From: Massospora cicadina
Taxonomy: Eukaryota; Entomophthoromycota; Entomophthoromycetes; Entomophthorales; Entomophthoraceae
Reading direction: 5' to 3'
Length of the DNA: 64,000 nucleotides
Assembly (NCBI GenBank): GCA_022478985.1
Contig: JAKSZP010009661.1
Location: forward strand, 1-64,000
Position 1 is the first letter of the stretch, and every line of letters begins with the position of its first letter. The translations under genes were made by a program, and so were the position numbers. The notes beneath the pieces were generated by a model. The model had not been told where the DNA came from. It made no database searches and saw nothing but the letters and a program-made list of their open reading frames with translations. Below, piece after piece: positions 32,151 to 42,179 of this stretch.

Positions 32151-32707
32151 GAAAAAAAATAAATAAATAATAAAAACAAAAAGAAAAAGAAAAAAAGATG
32201 CATAAAAATAAAAAAGTAGAAAAATAAAAAAAACAATTTAATTTGAACAGTAATGCATCTAGTGATATTCTCACCTACTGAGCGTAAAGGAAGGAATAGT
32301 AGCGGGCATGAGTCCCAAGCTTCAGCAGGATCAGAAAGGGATGAAACTAGGTCTTCCAGAGTAGTCCCTATCAACGAGATGTTGAGACCTATATTGGGGT
32401 TTGTACAGGTGGCAAGAGTGCCAACAACCCATCCTGGGGTTTGTACAGGTGGCAAGAGTGCCAACAACACGTCCTGGGGTTTGTACAGGTGGACCAGTTG
32501 ATCTCTTACAACCAATGCAAAGATGGGACTGGTGTGGCATGATGTTATGGGAACTGTGCTTGAGAAGAGGTGGCAACGGGTAGAAATCAAGGATACAAAG
32601 TCATCAAACTGAGCATAACATATGGGCGTTGAGTGTGGACAGAGCTGCACTACGCTGAGGACATAGAAATATGACAAACCAAATATGAGCTCCAGCTGAG
32701 GTGGCAT
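32111..32707 (-). CDS. Antisense 198-codon reading frame of E1
   Basis: It opens on the minus strand with ATG at 32707 and runs 198 codons without a stop, between integrase and the 3' LTR. This is the longest uninterrupted frame in the window although the sense genes around it are broken. The product starts MPPQLELIFGLSYFYVLSV and ends in a hydrophobic phenylalanine-rich stretch from the A-rich sequence at 32150-32240. The 40-bp tandem repeats (32395-32510) lie inside it, and each repeat is read in a different frame. Sequence near 32528-32580 matches the antisense leader of A1 (9660-9715). Expression is unproven and a chance frame is possible. Confidence 0.45.
   Translation of the reverse strand: MPPQLELIFGLSYFYVLSVVQLCPHSTPICYAQFDDFVSLISTRCHLFSSTVPITSCHTSPIFALVVRDQLVHLYKPQDVLLALLPPVQTPGWVVGTLATCTNPNIGLNISLIGTTLEDLVSSLSDPAEAWDSCPLLFLPLRSVGENITRCITVQIKLFFLFFYFFIFMHLFFFFFLFLLFIYFFSKSNTLSISCGLY
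32395..32510 (+). repeat. 40-bp tandem repeat, nearly three units
   Basis: TGGGGTTTGTACAGGTGG begins at 32395, 32435 and 32475, an exact 40-bp period. Units 1 and 2 continue CAAGAGTGCCAACAAC, and unit 3 diverges after GGTGGACC. The period is not a multiple of three. Confidence 0.92.
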
Positions 32708-32759
32708 TCATTCCTGAGGGTTCTATCTTCTGTTGGATATCTGGTCAAGAAGGAAGATG

Positions 32760-33711
32760 TGTCAGAATTGCAGATGAACACATAATCCAACCCTTTGACC
32801 AAATATGAGATTTGACAATTAGGCTATAATCATAGAGGGTCAGCAATAGTGGCTGACTGATGAGAATATTGTTGGGTGGAATCCCCAATGATGCTAGAAG
32901 TCAATGACTATGAATTATTGTTGGGCATCATCCCTGATGATTATTGAGGCCACCAACAGATGATGATTTGCCATACATCATCCCTGATGAAATTAAGCAA
33001 TAATTTGATATTGTGATAATCCCCAATAGTCAAATTACAGGAAATTGTTCAGAGCAGAACATATTGGAGTCAGCAGAAACAACTAAAATGTTCAAACATT
33101 AAAGGAAGAGTGGAATTGTCATCAGCCAAAACAATCAGTTTTGTGTACCTAATACCAATTGTTTGGTCTGCCAAACGCCTGAGGATCACGCTGCCTAGAA
33201 AACCCAAGGCAACGGTACCCAATGAGATTTGGTGCCTAACACTAAGGGTCAAAACCAGTATAGGAGCACAAATATTCTCATTGGACAGCTAAAAAGTTGT
33301 GTGCCAATTCTAACTATAAAAACCCCAAATAATTCCCTAATAAAATTAGATTCACACTGATATTAGCTTTAGTTGTTTAAACATTGATTGTTTTAAAATT
33401 ACTCTTAAGAGAAGAGTGCAAGGATCAGATATTCTTAAGTTAGCAATATCAAAATCTCCACTTGGCTCTGAGAGAAGGGAATAAGTGAGTGTTCTCTACC
33501 AGATCAGAATATCTTCAAAAAGAAGAAGCACCAGTTTAGCGTTGGACTTTACTCTCAACGTGGCTTTTGGGCAATCAACTATAATAATAGTCTTCATACT
33601 ACTATTTTCCCACTCTAACAATCTCATTCAGATAATCAATGCCAGGATTCACAAATCTGTGCAGTTGAAATCCAGGGCTAAAAGTGAGCTACAAAGCCTA
33701 AAATTTTAACA
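32760..33711 (+). repeat. 3' LTR of E1
   Basis: It begins TGTCAGAATTGCAG after the purine run AAGAAGGAAGATG and ends TTTTAACA. Confidence 0.9.
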
Positions 33712-34331
33712 CAGGAGAAATGAGGAATTAAAGAGGGCCAAAGGGATCAAGTTGGCCATCCACCCTAACCTTAAGTAACAATGGTTTCATTCTGGGTTAG
33801 GGCCAAGCAGGCCCAGGTTGATCCCCAGAAATTACATGATGCAGTTTCTAGATGTTACATTGACAGTACTAAAAATTACCTATTATCATTTTAATGATGA
33901 TGGTTCAATACATTTTATTTCCAAACGCAGACTTGATTCATTACCAAGTTTATAATTATAAAAAAGTAAGGTTCACCTAGTTTTGAAGCCTTAATTTACA
34001 ACTACTTAAGCTACTTAGCTACCATTGATGGTAGGATTGTGTTATTTGCTAAAGTCAATTTCAAGCCTCATCAAGGTGATCTAGGCCCATCATCCCAATT
34101 TGTAATTAATATTGTTTCTCTGACCAATCTCTCTGCTAGTCATCTCCTTTATTTCATAAAAACTATTTTATGCTGAGTTACCTCATGCTACTTTTTACAG
34201 CCCTTGTAATTTACCTCCATGTTGAGCTATAAAGGGTATTATCTATAAACCTTAGGGTGTTGATGCCTTACAAGGTTGGTTTCATAAATCTTAAAAGTCT
34301 TCTTTGGAGAGTTAGAAATACTCTCTTAACA
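33712..34331 (+). repeat. 5' LTR of B3, remainder
   Basis: Homology to the B1 LTR in element orientation is visible at GGCCCAGGTTGATCC, at TGTTTCTCTGACCAA and at the end, GGAGAGTTAGAAATACTCTC then TTAACA. The terminal inverted repeat is kept in diverged form. The primer-site sequence TTAGATGACCAACC follows. Confidence 0.6.
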
Positions 34332-34929
34332 TTAGATGACCAACCTAATTTTAATACAGTTAGGATTTTTATGTGTGGGACTCTATTATAACAGTAATTG
34401 AGTGGGTTGCCTAATACCCCATAGTCACTATTCTTCTCACCATAGCGTTATCATTTATTTGGTGGTAGCCCAGATTGGCATGTCTTTTTTTACTTCCTGT
34501 GGAGGGCTCCCACCCATCCTGCAAGTACTTGGTAATTTAGAACTATTTGAGGTCCTGCTACCTGGGCTTTAATTTTAACAAGCTTCTATCAACTTTATTA
34601 AAATTATCCCTGCTTACCCTCTCTTGGCATTAAGTAGCTGCATCAAGTTTTCTCATTGCCTTAACTGGATATTTCTAGTTTTTGAAACTCAGTCTAAGGC
34701 TTAAGGTGATAAAAGGGTGTTTAACTCCTTCTGGAAGCTGTGAAACCTGAAAACTCTTAAAAATTTTCCACAAGTTTTTTGCACCCAGTCAAGAGGACTA
34801 TTATAATATGTTTTATTTATATGAATTTTTTAATCAGGTCCAGGACCTACTTTGTCTTTACATCACCAGATTATCATTTTCCAAAAGAAGCATAAACAGT
34901 CAATCAGTGGACGCTCTGAAAGGGTTAAG

Positions 34930-34989
34930 CTCCACTTGAAGCCTTTTTTTTTTTTTTTTTTTTAGTACTAGACTCCACTTGAAGCCTTT
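34930..34989 (-). mobile_element. Micro-retroposon insertion 4, inverted
   Basis: A 17-bp repeat CTCCACTTGAAGCCTTT (34930-34946 and 34973-34989) flanks a T-run followed by AGTACTAGA. On the minus strand this is TCTAGTACT plus 17 A's, the same 3' end as the other copies in opposite orientation. Confidence 0.85.
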
Positions 34990-35100
34990 AATCCTATAAT
35001 TAGTGTCCTTCTGTGTGAATTCTCTGCCACAGCCAAAATGGGGTCCATTGATTGGGCCACAAATAATTCACCTGTGGGGCTTCAGTAATTATGGCTCTAG

Positions 35101-35146
35101 AAAACTCTCATTATCTAGTACTAAAAAAAAAAAAACTCTCATTATC
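35101..35146 (+). mobile_element. Micro-retroposon insertion 5
   Basis: A 15-bp repeat AAAACTCTCATTATC (35101-35115 and 35132-35146) flanks only TAGTACT plus A's (16 bp). It is the shortest copy. Confidence 0.83.
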
Positions 35147-35213
35147 TTCTGAAAATGGAGGAGTGTACTAATGTTTGACCTACGTTTTTAGGAAGGGTGA
35201 AGGTCAACAGAGG

Positions 35214-35776
35214 TGTCAGGGATTCAATTATGATGACCAAAATTACTTGAGATTGATATTTGATATCTTGGTCTAATGAGATTGTAAAAATCCCCATTGG
35301 AGATATCCAATTCTTGGATAGACCAACAATCAACCCTTTTATAGTTATCAACCTCCTCTGAAGGATGATTCTAAACTATCCAATGGGGCAAAACATCATA
35401 CAAGTAGGTCAGTCCCATCTAATTAGATTCTTATCAGATCTGACCATCACAAGTATGGCATTAATAATCAGTATTATTGGTCTTCTAATAGAAAAGATCT
35501 TACCTCAGGTGCAGCCCAAAAATCCTCATGAAGAACTACCAAATCTACCCCTTTAAATATCCCTCACTTCTAACAAATAAAGTACCTCTATTTTGTCTTG
35601 CATAGCTTAGTTTTGGTCTATTTAAACAAGATTCTGTATTTCTAATTGAAATCATTTATAGCAACAAAACTAATAACTTTGTTGCCCTTGTGTCTATCTT
35701 TGTTAGAGCCACAGAACTATTAATTTTATAGCATTCATAGTGCCTGCTTATCATTATTTCTAGTAAAATTCTAATA
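35214..35776 (+). repeat. 5' LTR of C1
   Basis: It begins TGTCAGGG and ends TTCTAATA (no terminal CA). AATAAAGTACCTC near 35576 is a likely polyadenylation signal, conserved in the 3' copy. Confidence 0.9.
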
Positions 35777-35794
35777 CTGGTGATTTGTGCTAGG
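35777..35794 (+). other. Primer-binding site of C1
   Basis: CTGGTGATTTGTGCTAGG follows the LTR. TGG one base after the LTR end is standard for tRNA priming. Confidence 0.65.
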
Positions 35795-35833
35795 TCTGCT
35801 TCTGATGCTACCTGGTGAAAACATACTTTCACG

Positions 35834-38000
35834 ATGATGAATATGTCTAGTGAAGAAAGCCCATCTTCTGAGGAATCAATGAGTATCACATAATGGGTAC
35901 ACTCCAACAGGCAAGAGTTGTCTTCCACTAATATAAATAATTTGCAATTGTGAGTTTCTATGGACTTGACCATTGAGGGCCCTGACTAAATTAATTCTCA
36001 AATTCAAGCTGCAGACATATTAGAGATGGTCAAAGGCTTGATAGGGGGGCTATCCAGCATATTGCCCATCTTAATTGAGACCAAGCATCTAAAGTTGCCA
36101 ATAATATGATGAACTTATACAACAGAACGGTGTTACAACATACCAAAGTTGGTATGGCTAGAACTGAGCAGTACCTCAGGCATTATGTAAATCCTGCTAT
36201 TCATCATGTACTCTAAATTTTGGGGTTGCATCATCTCAAGATCCAACTCCAGTTGACCCTGGTGCAACAATTTTATTCTCAGTTATCCTCATTCTATGAG
36301 ATGGCTTCTAACTTTGGTTGGGATAATTGGAAAACCATACTTGATAATGGAAGGAAATCAACAATTTACATAACCATTTGGTGAGAATTGATAATGGAGT
36401 TTTGGGGTATATCAGCCAAGAAGTATCTTAACAGATTAGTGATGTCACTAACCCTATTCACCACCAAATCACCTTCTTTGAGGATGAGATTACAAGACAA
36501 CTGGAACAATTGCAGGACTAACATGAGGAGCAATTTGTTGAGCTCGATGGGCTACTTCAACAACTTGTTCAAATTGTAGAAACTATCAGAAAAGGTGGAC
36601 CCAGCCCAGTTGGTCCTCCTGGACCTCTGGGACCACCTAGTTCTCCTTCGGTAACCCCAGGACTCCTGGTGAATGAGGTCCTTAAGGCTCTGTGGGTCAA
36701 CAAGGCTCACCAGGGCCTGCTGGTCAGGATGGGTCACAAGGACCCCTGGACCTCCTGGTTCCTCACTTCCAATGCATGATTCAGAACCTTTGAGTCTACT
36801 AGTATCAAGAGTACAGGCGTTAGGAACCCAGATCTGAGCCATAGCCAAAGGGTGTTTATTATCCTTAGAAGGCTTTCTGAGTGACCTGGATTACTCTTTA
36901 ACCAACTTATTAGACGGCGTGGATAATGCTCATTGTCTATGCAATGCTAACCAAACTATACAAGAGACTCAATTTGCAATGTTATACACTTCCATTGAAT
37001 GGTTAACGCTAAATTTAGAGTACTTGAGAACAAGCAGAAAGAGATGATCACTGCTTTTTACAACTTAAATCTACCTTCTGTAAATGATCATCTTGCTCAT
37101 TTGGCTCACAATTTACAGGAGGACCTCAAATTATTTAAGGCAACAAGTTGACCAAATTCACACTCAAGCTCATAACCCAGAATCCAAACCCTCCTAAGCT
37201 GATCCAGTCATGGTATTTGTCATACATGTCTTGAGCAATGAACCCACTACCTTTAAACCTACCTTTAAGGATAAGTTTGAGCTGGGTGAAGGTAGCATCC
37301 ATTCATTTCTCTTTGTCTATGAGCGTGCAATGGATGGGGCAACGGATCAACAGAAAGTATGGCATATTACTTCTTGCATAGGCTGGTTTTCTCAATAAAT
37401 CATGATTCCTCAACTTAAGTTTTTCAATATATGAGCTCAAGTGAAGGCTGCCCTTATTAAGAAATTTGGGAGTGATCAAATTCTATCTAACCAAAAGCAA
37501 GCCTTTATTAGTATCCAAATCAAAAGAGGAGAGTCAATCCAAGATTTTGCTAAGAGTTTCTATCATAAAGGCTCATACTCTTGCTACTTGCAATCAGATT
37601 ATAGTAGATGGTGCCATATCAGCTGTAAATCTGTATTTGCTTTTCACACCCAGTTGCTACTATATTTAAAAAATATTAAAAGAAACTTCAGATCTATTAT
37701 TGACATCAAAGAAGCCCTCATGGAGATTCCTAATGGTGTGGTACACCTGACCTCCACTAATAACCCTCATTCTTATATCCATGCATTGCCACCTAGACCC
37801 AAATCTAAACCAAAGAAGGAGATGTGCAATTATTGTGATCTTGTGGGTCATGTGGAATCTCAATAATAGAAAAAACAAGTGGAAAAGTCAAAAAAGAGGT
37901 TTCAGCATAGAGCATGAGGCTCCCTGTGCTGATCTACCTCCTATGCCTCAATTGAAATCTTTTAACTCTCCTTAAGACTGTTATGTGATATCCACTCCTG
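35834..38000 (+). pseudogene. gag: gag of C1 with coiled coil and collagen-like stretch
   Basis: A likely start at 35834 opens MMNMSSEESPSSEES. A helical, probably coiled-coil segment is read at about 36425-36590 (QITFFEDEITRQLEQLQ, then EEQFVELDGLLQQLVQIVE). A Gly-X-Y stretch follows directly at 36594-36765. Capsid-like sequence comes next (DKFELGEGSIHSFLFVYERA, about 37270-37330; KRGESIQDFAKSFYHKG, about 37522-37572). The knuckle CNYCDLVGHVES (37824-37860) has its last Cys replaced by a stop. Frameshifts and stops break the gene at several points. Confidence 0.8.
36594..36765 (+). other. Collagen-like Gly-X-Y segment inside C1 gag
   Basis: The first frame reads GPPGPLGPP after GGPSPV. A 2-nt shift later the triplets continue GSVGQQGSPGPAGQDGSQGP, and after another shift GPPGSS. 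About sixteen Gly-X-Y triplets are recognisable, with two stops. The proline-rich composition and exact three-residue period are those of a collagen triple helix; in known proteins such stretches trimerise and form rods. Confidence 0.8.
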
Positions 38001-38099
38001 GTGAACTTGACATCCCCAATGAATTATCCAACAAAGATTTAATTCTTCTTACACTTCTGTTTCTTCTTCTAATTCAATTTGATTATTTAGTTCTTCATT

Positions 38100-38480
38100 A
38101 TTTTCAATCCCAAACTTTGGCACTGATGTGACCAGGGTGGAAGTCATTGTGCATAAGGTGAAAGTTTTGGCTATCATTAATATAGGATCGCCTATCAATG
38201 TGATCACATCCAGGTTTATGAAAAAATCAAATTGGAGCCAGACTTAAACCATATTTAAGACTATGGAACTGCTGGTACTTCATACACCAAATATATAGAA
38301 GCTTATTCTTCCCTTCCAATGCACTTTGAAAAGTTGGTTGTTTTGGCCTCTGCGGTAGTGTTGGACAACAACTGCTATAACCTGCTCTTAAGAACAAAAT
38401 TTTTCCTTGATTTTGATATGATAATCAGTCTTAAGAAAAATTACCTTTCTTTTAATTGGGTACTGAGTACCTTTAATTTT
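38100..38480 (+). pseudogene. pol: Protease of C1
   Basis: VKVLAIINIGSPINVITSRF (about 38157-38217) corresponds to the gypsy protease core, with Asn in place of the catalytic Asp. A downstream block near 38370-38400 reads CYNLLLRTKFFLDF, equivalent to the second conserved protease strand. Confidence 0.7.
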
Positions 38481-38989
38481 ACAAGATGTTCCCAATAGTA
38501 AAAAGCAAACTCAAACAACGCATTTGCTTATTGGAATACCCCACTTTAATCTCTTGTCTTGAGTGCCAAATCATAAGACTGATGACTACACTTCCACCTC
38601 CATCAGCTTGTGCCTCTGAGGGAAACCATTTATATTTTAACAATCTGATTATCATTTATCAAAAATCTCAATACATAATTGATATGAAAGTACAAGTATT
38701 TGTACCCACTGATCATGTGTTAGAGATCTTTGGTAACAAAAATCCCTCTCATTTGGAGGCTTTAAGTTGCCCTGGTATCCTTGATCCCACTTACAAGGGG
38801 ACTGTTTTAGTCTTACTAGCTAATCTCACTTCTCAACCAATACAATTGAATCAAAATAACCCCATCACCTATGTGTGGCCTACTCCTGTTAGTGAATTTT
38901 TATCCCTCTTGGGATGTGGGAATTTATGTGATTTGGGTTGGAAGACCCCTATCATTGCTAGAATTGACATCAAAATTTAGGGATTCACT

Positions 38990-40375
38990 GACTCCAAAAA
39001 ATCAGTATGAAGCTGAGGCTCTAATTGAAGAGTATGCGGATATATTTGCCAAAGGTCCTGAAGATTTTAGGTTAATGAAAGATGTGCAGTATCAAGTAAA
39101 GACTGGGGATACTCCCCCTACTTGAGCTTGGCCCTATCACTAATATAAAGTTGAGGAGGCTCAGGTCTCAGTGAAATTGAAACAGCTCCTCAATGTGGGG
39201 CTACTAGCGCCTTCTAAAAGTCCATGGGCTTCTCCTCTACTACTCATCCAGAAAAAGGATGGGGGTTATCAAATGGTTATAGACTATTGTAAGCTCAATG
39301 CTGTTACCCAAAAAGATTCTAATTCTTTAATGCATGTTGATGATTTATTAAGACTATTATCTGGGGCACAATTTTTCTCAGTATGGAATTTGTGAGTTGG
39401 CTATTGCCAAATTGACCTGGCTCCAAAAGACCATCAAAAATGCGCCTTAATCTCTAATGAGGGGTTATTTGAGCCCACTCATATGCTGCAGGGGCTTTGT
39501 AATGCCTCTGCTACTTTTCAATGAGCCATGGATGGCTTGTTTGGGGATTTGAAACTTTCTTGTGTTTTGGTATACTTAGATGATGTTACTGTGTTCTCTC
39601 GCACTTTTAATGAGTATTTGGCTCATTTAAAGAAAGTGTTTGGTTTGATGCATCGCACTTCACTTAAGCTAAAACCATCCAGGTGTTTTTTTTGTTAAGA
39701 AAGAATTCTTAGGGCATAAAGTTAATTGCGATGAGATTTTACCCTTATCTAATAAGATACAAGTTATTTTGGACATGTCTGTTCCTAAAAGCTTATGCAA
39801 TATCCAAGTGTTTTTAAGGATGGTTGGTTATTACCAACAATCCATCCCCCATTTTGCTGAGATTGTGGAGCCTTTAGTTTACTTTATTGCACAAGGAAGT
39901 CCCTTTTGTACGTTAAGAATTGCAGCAGCAAGCTTTTGATATTTTGCGCCAAGCCTTAGATAGTGCACCAATTTTAGCCCATCCTGATTTATCCAAACCT
40001 TTTATTTTATTTACCAATGCCAGTGATATTGCTATTGGAGAAATTCTGGATCAACATGATACCAACTTGGTTGATCACCCCATTGCATACTATAGTAAAC
40101 CCTTTTTAAGGCATAATGCAATTACAGCATTACCAAGAGAGAATGCCTTGCAGTCTTATATGCCATCAAGAATTTCCACCCTTACCTTTATGGCAAACAT
40201 TTCACTATCATCATGGACCACGCTTCCATGAAGTGGTTGCAACAAATGAAGGATCCTGATGGGCGCTTAGCTAGATAGGCATTAAGGCTCCAGAATTATG
40301 CCTTTACAATTCAACATTGCACTGGAGCTATACACCAAAATGCTGATGGACTTTTTGATTGCCTATACTAACATT
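38990..40375 (+). pseudogene. pol: Reverse transcriptase and RNase H of C1
   Basis: The RT has SPWASPLLLIQKKDGGYQMV (about 39223-39280), the MLQGLCNASATFQ block (about 39484-39525) and YLDD at 39573-39584. The connection lies at about 39770-39870. RNase H has LFTNASDIAIGEILDQH (about 40008-40060, Asn in place of the first catalytic Asp) and ends IMDHASMKWL at about 40210-40240. It has fewer stops than A1. Confidence 0.85.
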
Positions 40376-41600
40376 ATTCTCTGCTGAGGAAGATCACATC
40401 TATAACCTGATTGGTAGACCTGAACTCTGTTATCATGAATCTAAGGATTTTATAGTGAAGCTACAATCCTTAACCAAGGATACTCAGATTAAAGAAGGTT
40501 CATTATACAAGAAGTTTGGATCTATATGGTTGCCCTTTATTAAGCCCTCTGTGAGGACTTATACTATTATGAAGGCTCATCAAAATGTAGGGCATGGAGC
40601 TGTCGCTAAGACCTTACAGTGGTTGAAAAATCATTGTTACTGGGATAACATGCTGGAATCTGTACATGATGTGTTAGAGACTTGTCTCACTTGCCAACAA
40701 CAACATGGTGGAAATCTGATGTATCAACACAAAATTGTGGGACCTTCAGAACATTTTTCTACTTTGAGTATTGATGTGGTGGTCCCTCTCCCCACTGCCA
40801 CTTATGGACATCATTAAGATTATATCAGCTATTGACCATTTTACCAAATGGATTGAAAGCTATCTCAGTTTCCATGATCACCTCTAAGCTACTGCTTCCT
40901 TCCTTTTTAGCAAGTTTTTACCAGGCATGGAACCCCAAAAGTTCTGTTATCAGTTAATGGGCCAACTTTATTTCTCAGGTTGTTTCTGAGCTTACTAAAT
41001 TAATGGGTACCTATCAGTCAATTACATCCCCTTATAATCCTTCTACTAATGGTGTAGCCAAATGAGCAAATGGTACCCTTGTAGCCATTCTTCAAAGATG
41101 GCCTCCAATGATCCTAGTAGATGGAATTTCTATTTGTTTAGTGCAATTTTTAGCTTATAGGGTTAGCTACCATTGTATAATTGGAATGTCTCTTTTTAAG
41201 GCTCTATATGGTTAGGATCTTATTCTACCCTCAAGTGTACAACCTATACTTAAGGATGCTACCCCACAAACTACTGATTTAGCTATGAGGAGACTAGCTG
41301 AGGAAATCATTAAGTACAAGCTTTAGCTTTGAGTTCCCTTGCTGCTACCACCCTAAAAGAGGGAACAAGAACTAACGTTAGTAGACATATGCTATCTGAA
41401 TATCAAGTTGGGGATCTTGTATTTTTCTATCATCATAGACTGGGAGGAAGGATTCAAAAACTTGACACCTTATGGGCTGGTCCTTACCATATTATTTAAT
41501 GTTGGGGTATTGGATACTCCATTGTAGCTATTGATACTGATACTGTTATCAATAGAGTGCATAGTAGATTCCTTTGTAAGTATGTGCCCCCTAGGCAAGA
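40376..41600 (+). pseudogene. pol: Integrase of C1
   Basis: The zinc-binding part is intact in sequence: HQNVGHGAVAKTLQWL (about 40577-40625), then CLTCQQQ (about 40683-40703). The first catalytic Asp is in LSIDVVVPLP (about 40765-40795). The second is lost (LSVNGPTLF, near 40950) and the Glu is Lys in GVAK (near 41055). The end block NRVHSRFLCKYVPP is at about 41552-41592. Confidence 0.83.
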
Positions 41601-41614
41601 TCTTGAGGGGGCAT

Positions 41615-42174
41615 TGATGGGGATTCAACTACAATGACCAAAATTACTCAAGATTGAGAGTTGACAAATCACTTTAATGAATTGTAAAATCCCCATCAGA
41701 GATATCTGATTCTTGGATAGACTGACGATCAATCCTTTTAAAGTTATCTACCTCCTCTGAAGGATAATGCTAAGCTATTTAATGAAGCAAATCATCATAC
41801 AAGAAGGTCAGTCTCATTTAATAAGAATCTTATCTGATCTGATCATCACAAGTATAACATTAATAACTAGAAATATTAGTCATCTAATAGAAAAGATCTT
41901 ACCTCAGATGCAGCCCAAAAATCCTCCTAAAGAACTACCAAATCTACCCCTTAAATACCCTCATTTCCAATGAATAAAGTACCTCTATTTTTGTCTCATG
42001 TAGCTTAATTTTGGTCTATTCATATAAGATTCTGTATTTCCATTTGGAATCAATTATAGCAATGAAACTAATAACTTTGTTGCCTTTGTGTCTATCTTCA
42101 TTAAAGCCACAGAACTAATAATCTCATAGCCTTCATAGCACCTGTTTATTGTAATTTCTACCAAAATTCTAATA
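41615..42174 (+). repeat. 3' LTR of C1
   Basis: 560 bp, aligned end to end with 35214-35776. It is preceded by the purine run TTGAGGGGGCAT. It ends TTCTAATA before the AGGGG duplication. Confidence 0.9.
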
Positions 42175-42179
42175 AGGGG

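Larger units (their letters stand above)
25987..33711 (+). mobile_element. Ty3/gypsy LTR retrotransposon E1, complete
   Basis: A 7725-bp element. The two LTRs (25987-26938 and 32760-33711) are exactly equal in length (952 bp) by my boundaries and very similar, making E1 one of the younger large elements. Flanking pentamers are CAGAG (25982-25986) and CAGGA (33712-33716), an imperfect duplication. Gag, protease, RT, RNase H and integrase lie in order. It is related to family A in protein and primer site but has a different LTR. It lies inside the B3 LTR. Confidence 0.9.
34332..35213 (+). other. Leader and start of gag of B3
   Basis: It aligns with the leader of B2 (complement of about 21650-21989), for example CTTACCCTCTCTTGGCATTA against CTTACCTTCTCCTGGCATTG. 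No long frame is open. Two micro-retroposons lie at 34930-34989 and 35101-35146. C1 interrupts it at 35213. Confidence 0.6.
35214..42174 (+). mobile_element. Ty3/gypsy LTR retrotransposon C1, complete
   Basis: 6961 bp with LTRs of 563 and 560 bp and flanking pentamers AGAGG (35209-35213) and AGGGG (42175-42179). The order is gag with a collagen-like insert, protease, RT, RNase H, integrase. It lies inside the gag of B3. Its RT keeps YLDD. Integrase ends without a chromodomain. No second copy is present in the window. Confidence 0.92.

Noticed and set aside
33110..33292. Open frame at 33110-33292 and a near copy at 26285-26518
   Set aside because: Both lie in the two E1 LTRs, so the match is LTR identity and not a gene.
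36594..36765. A host collagen gene
   Set aside because: The segment is inside gag of a bounded retrotransposon, is only about 57 residues and has no exon structure.
36552..36848. Minus-strand open frame of 98 codons over the collagen-like segment
   Set aside because: It is the shadow of the Gly-X-Y coding strand. The plus strand has the three-residue period and fits between coiled coil and capsid.
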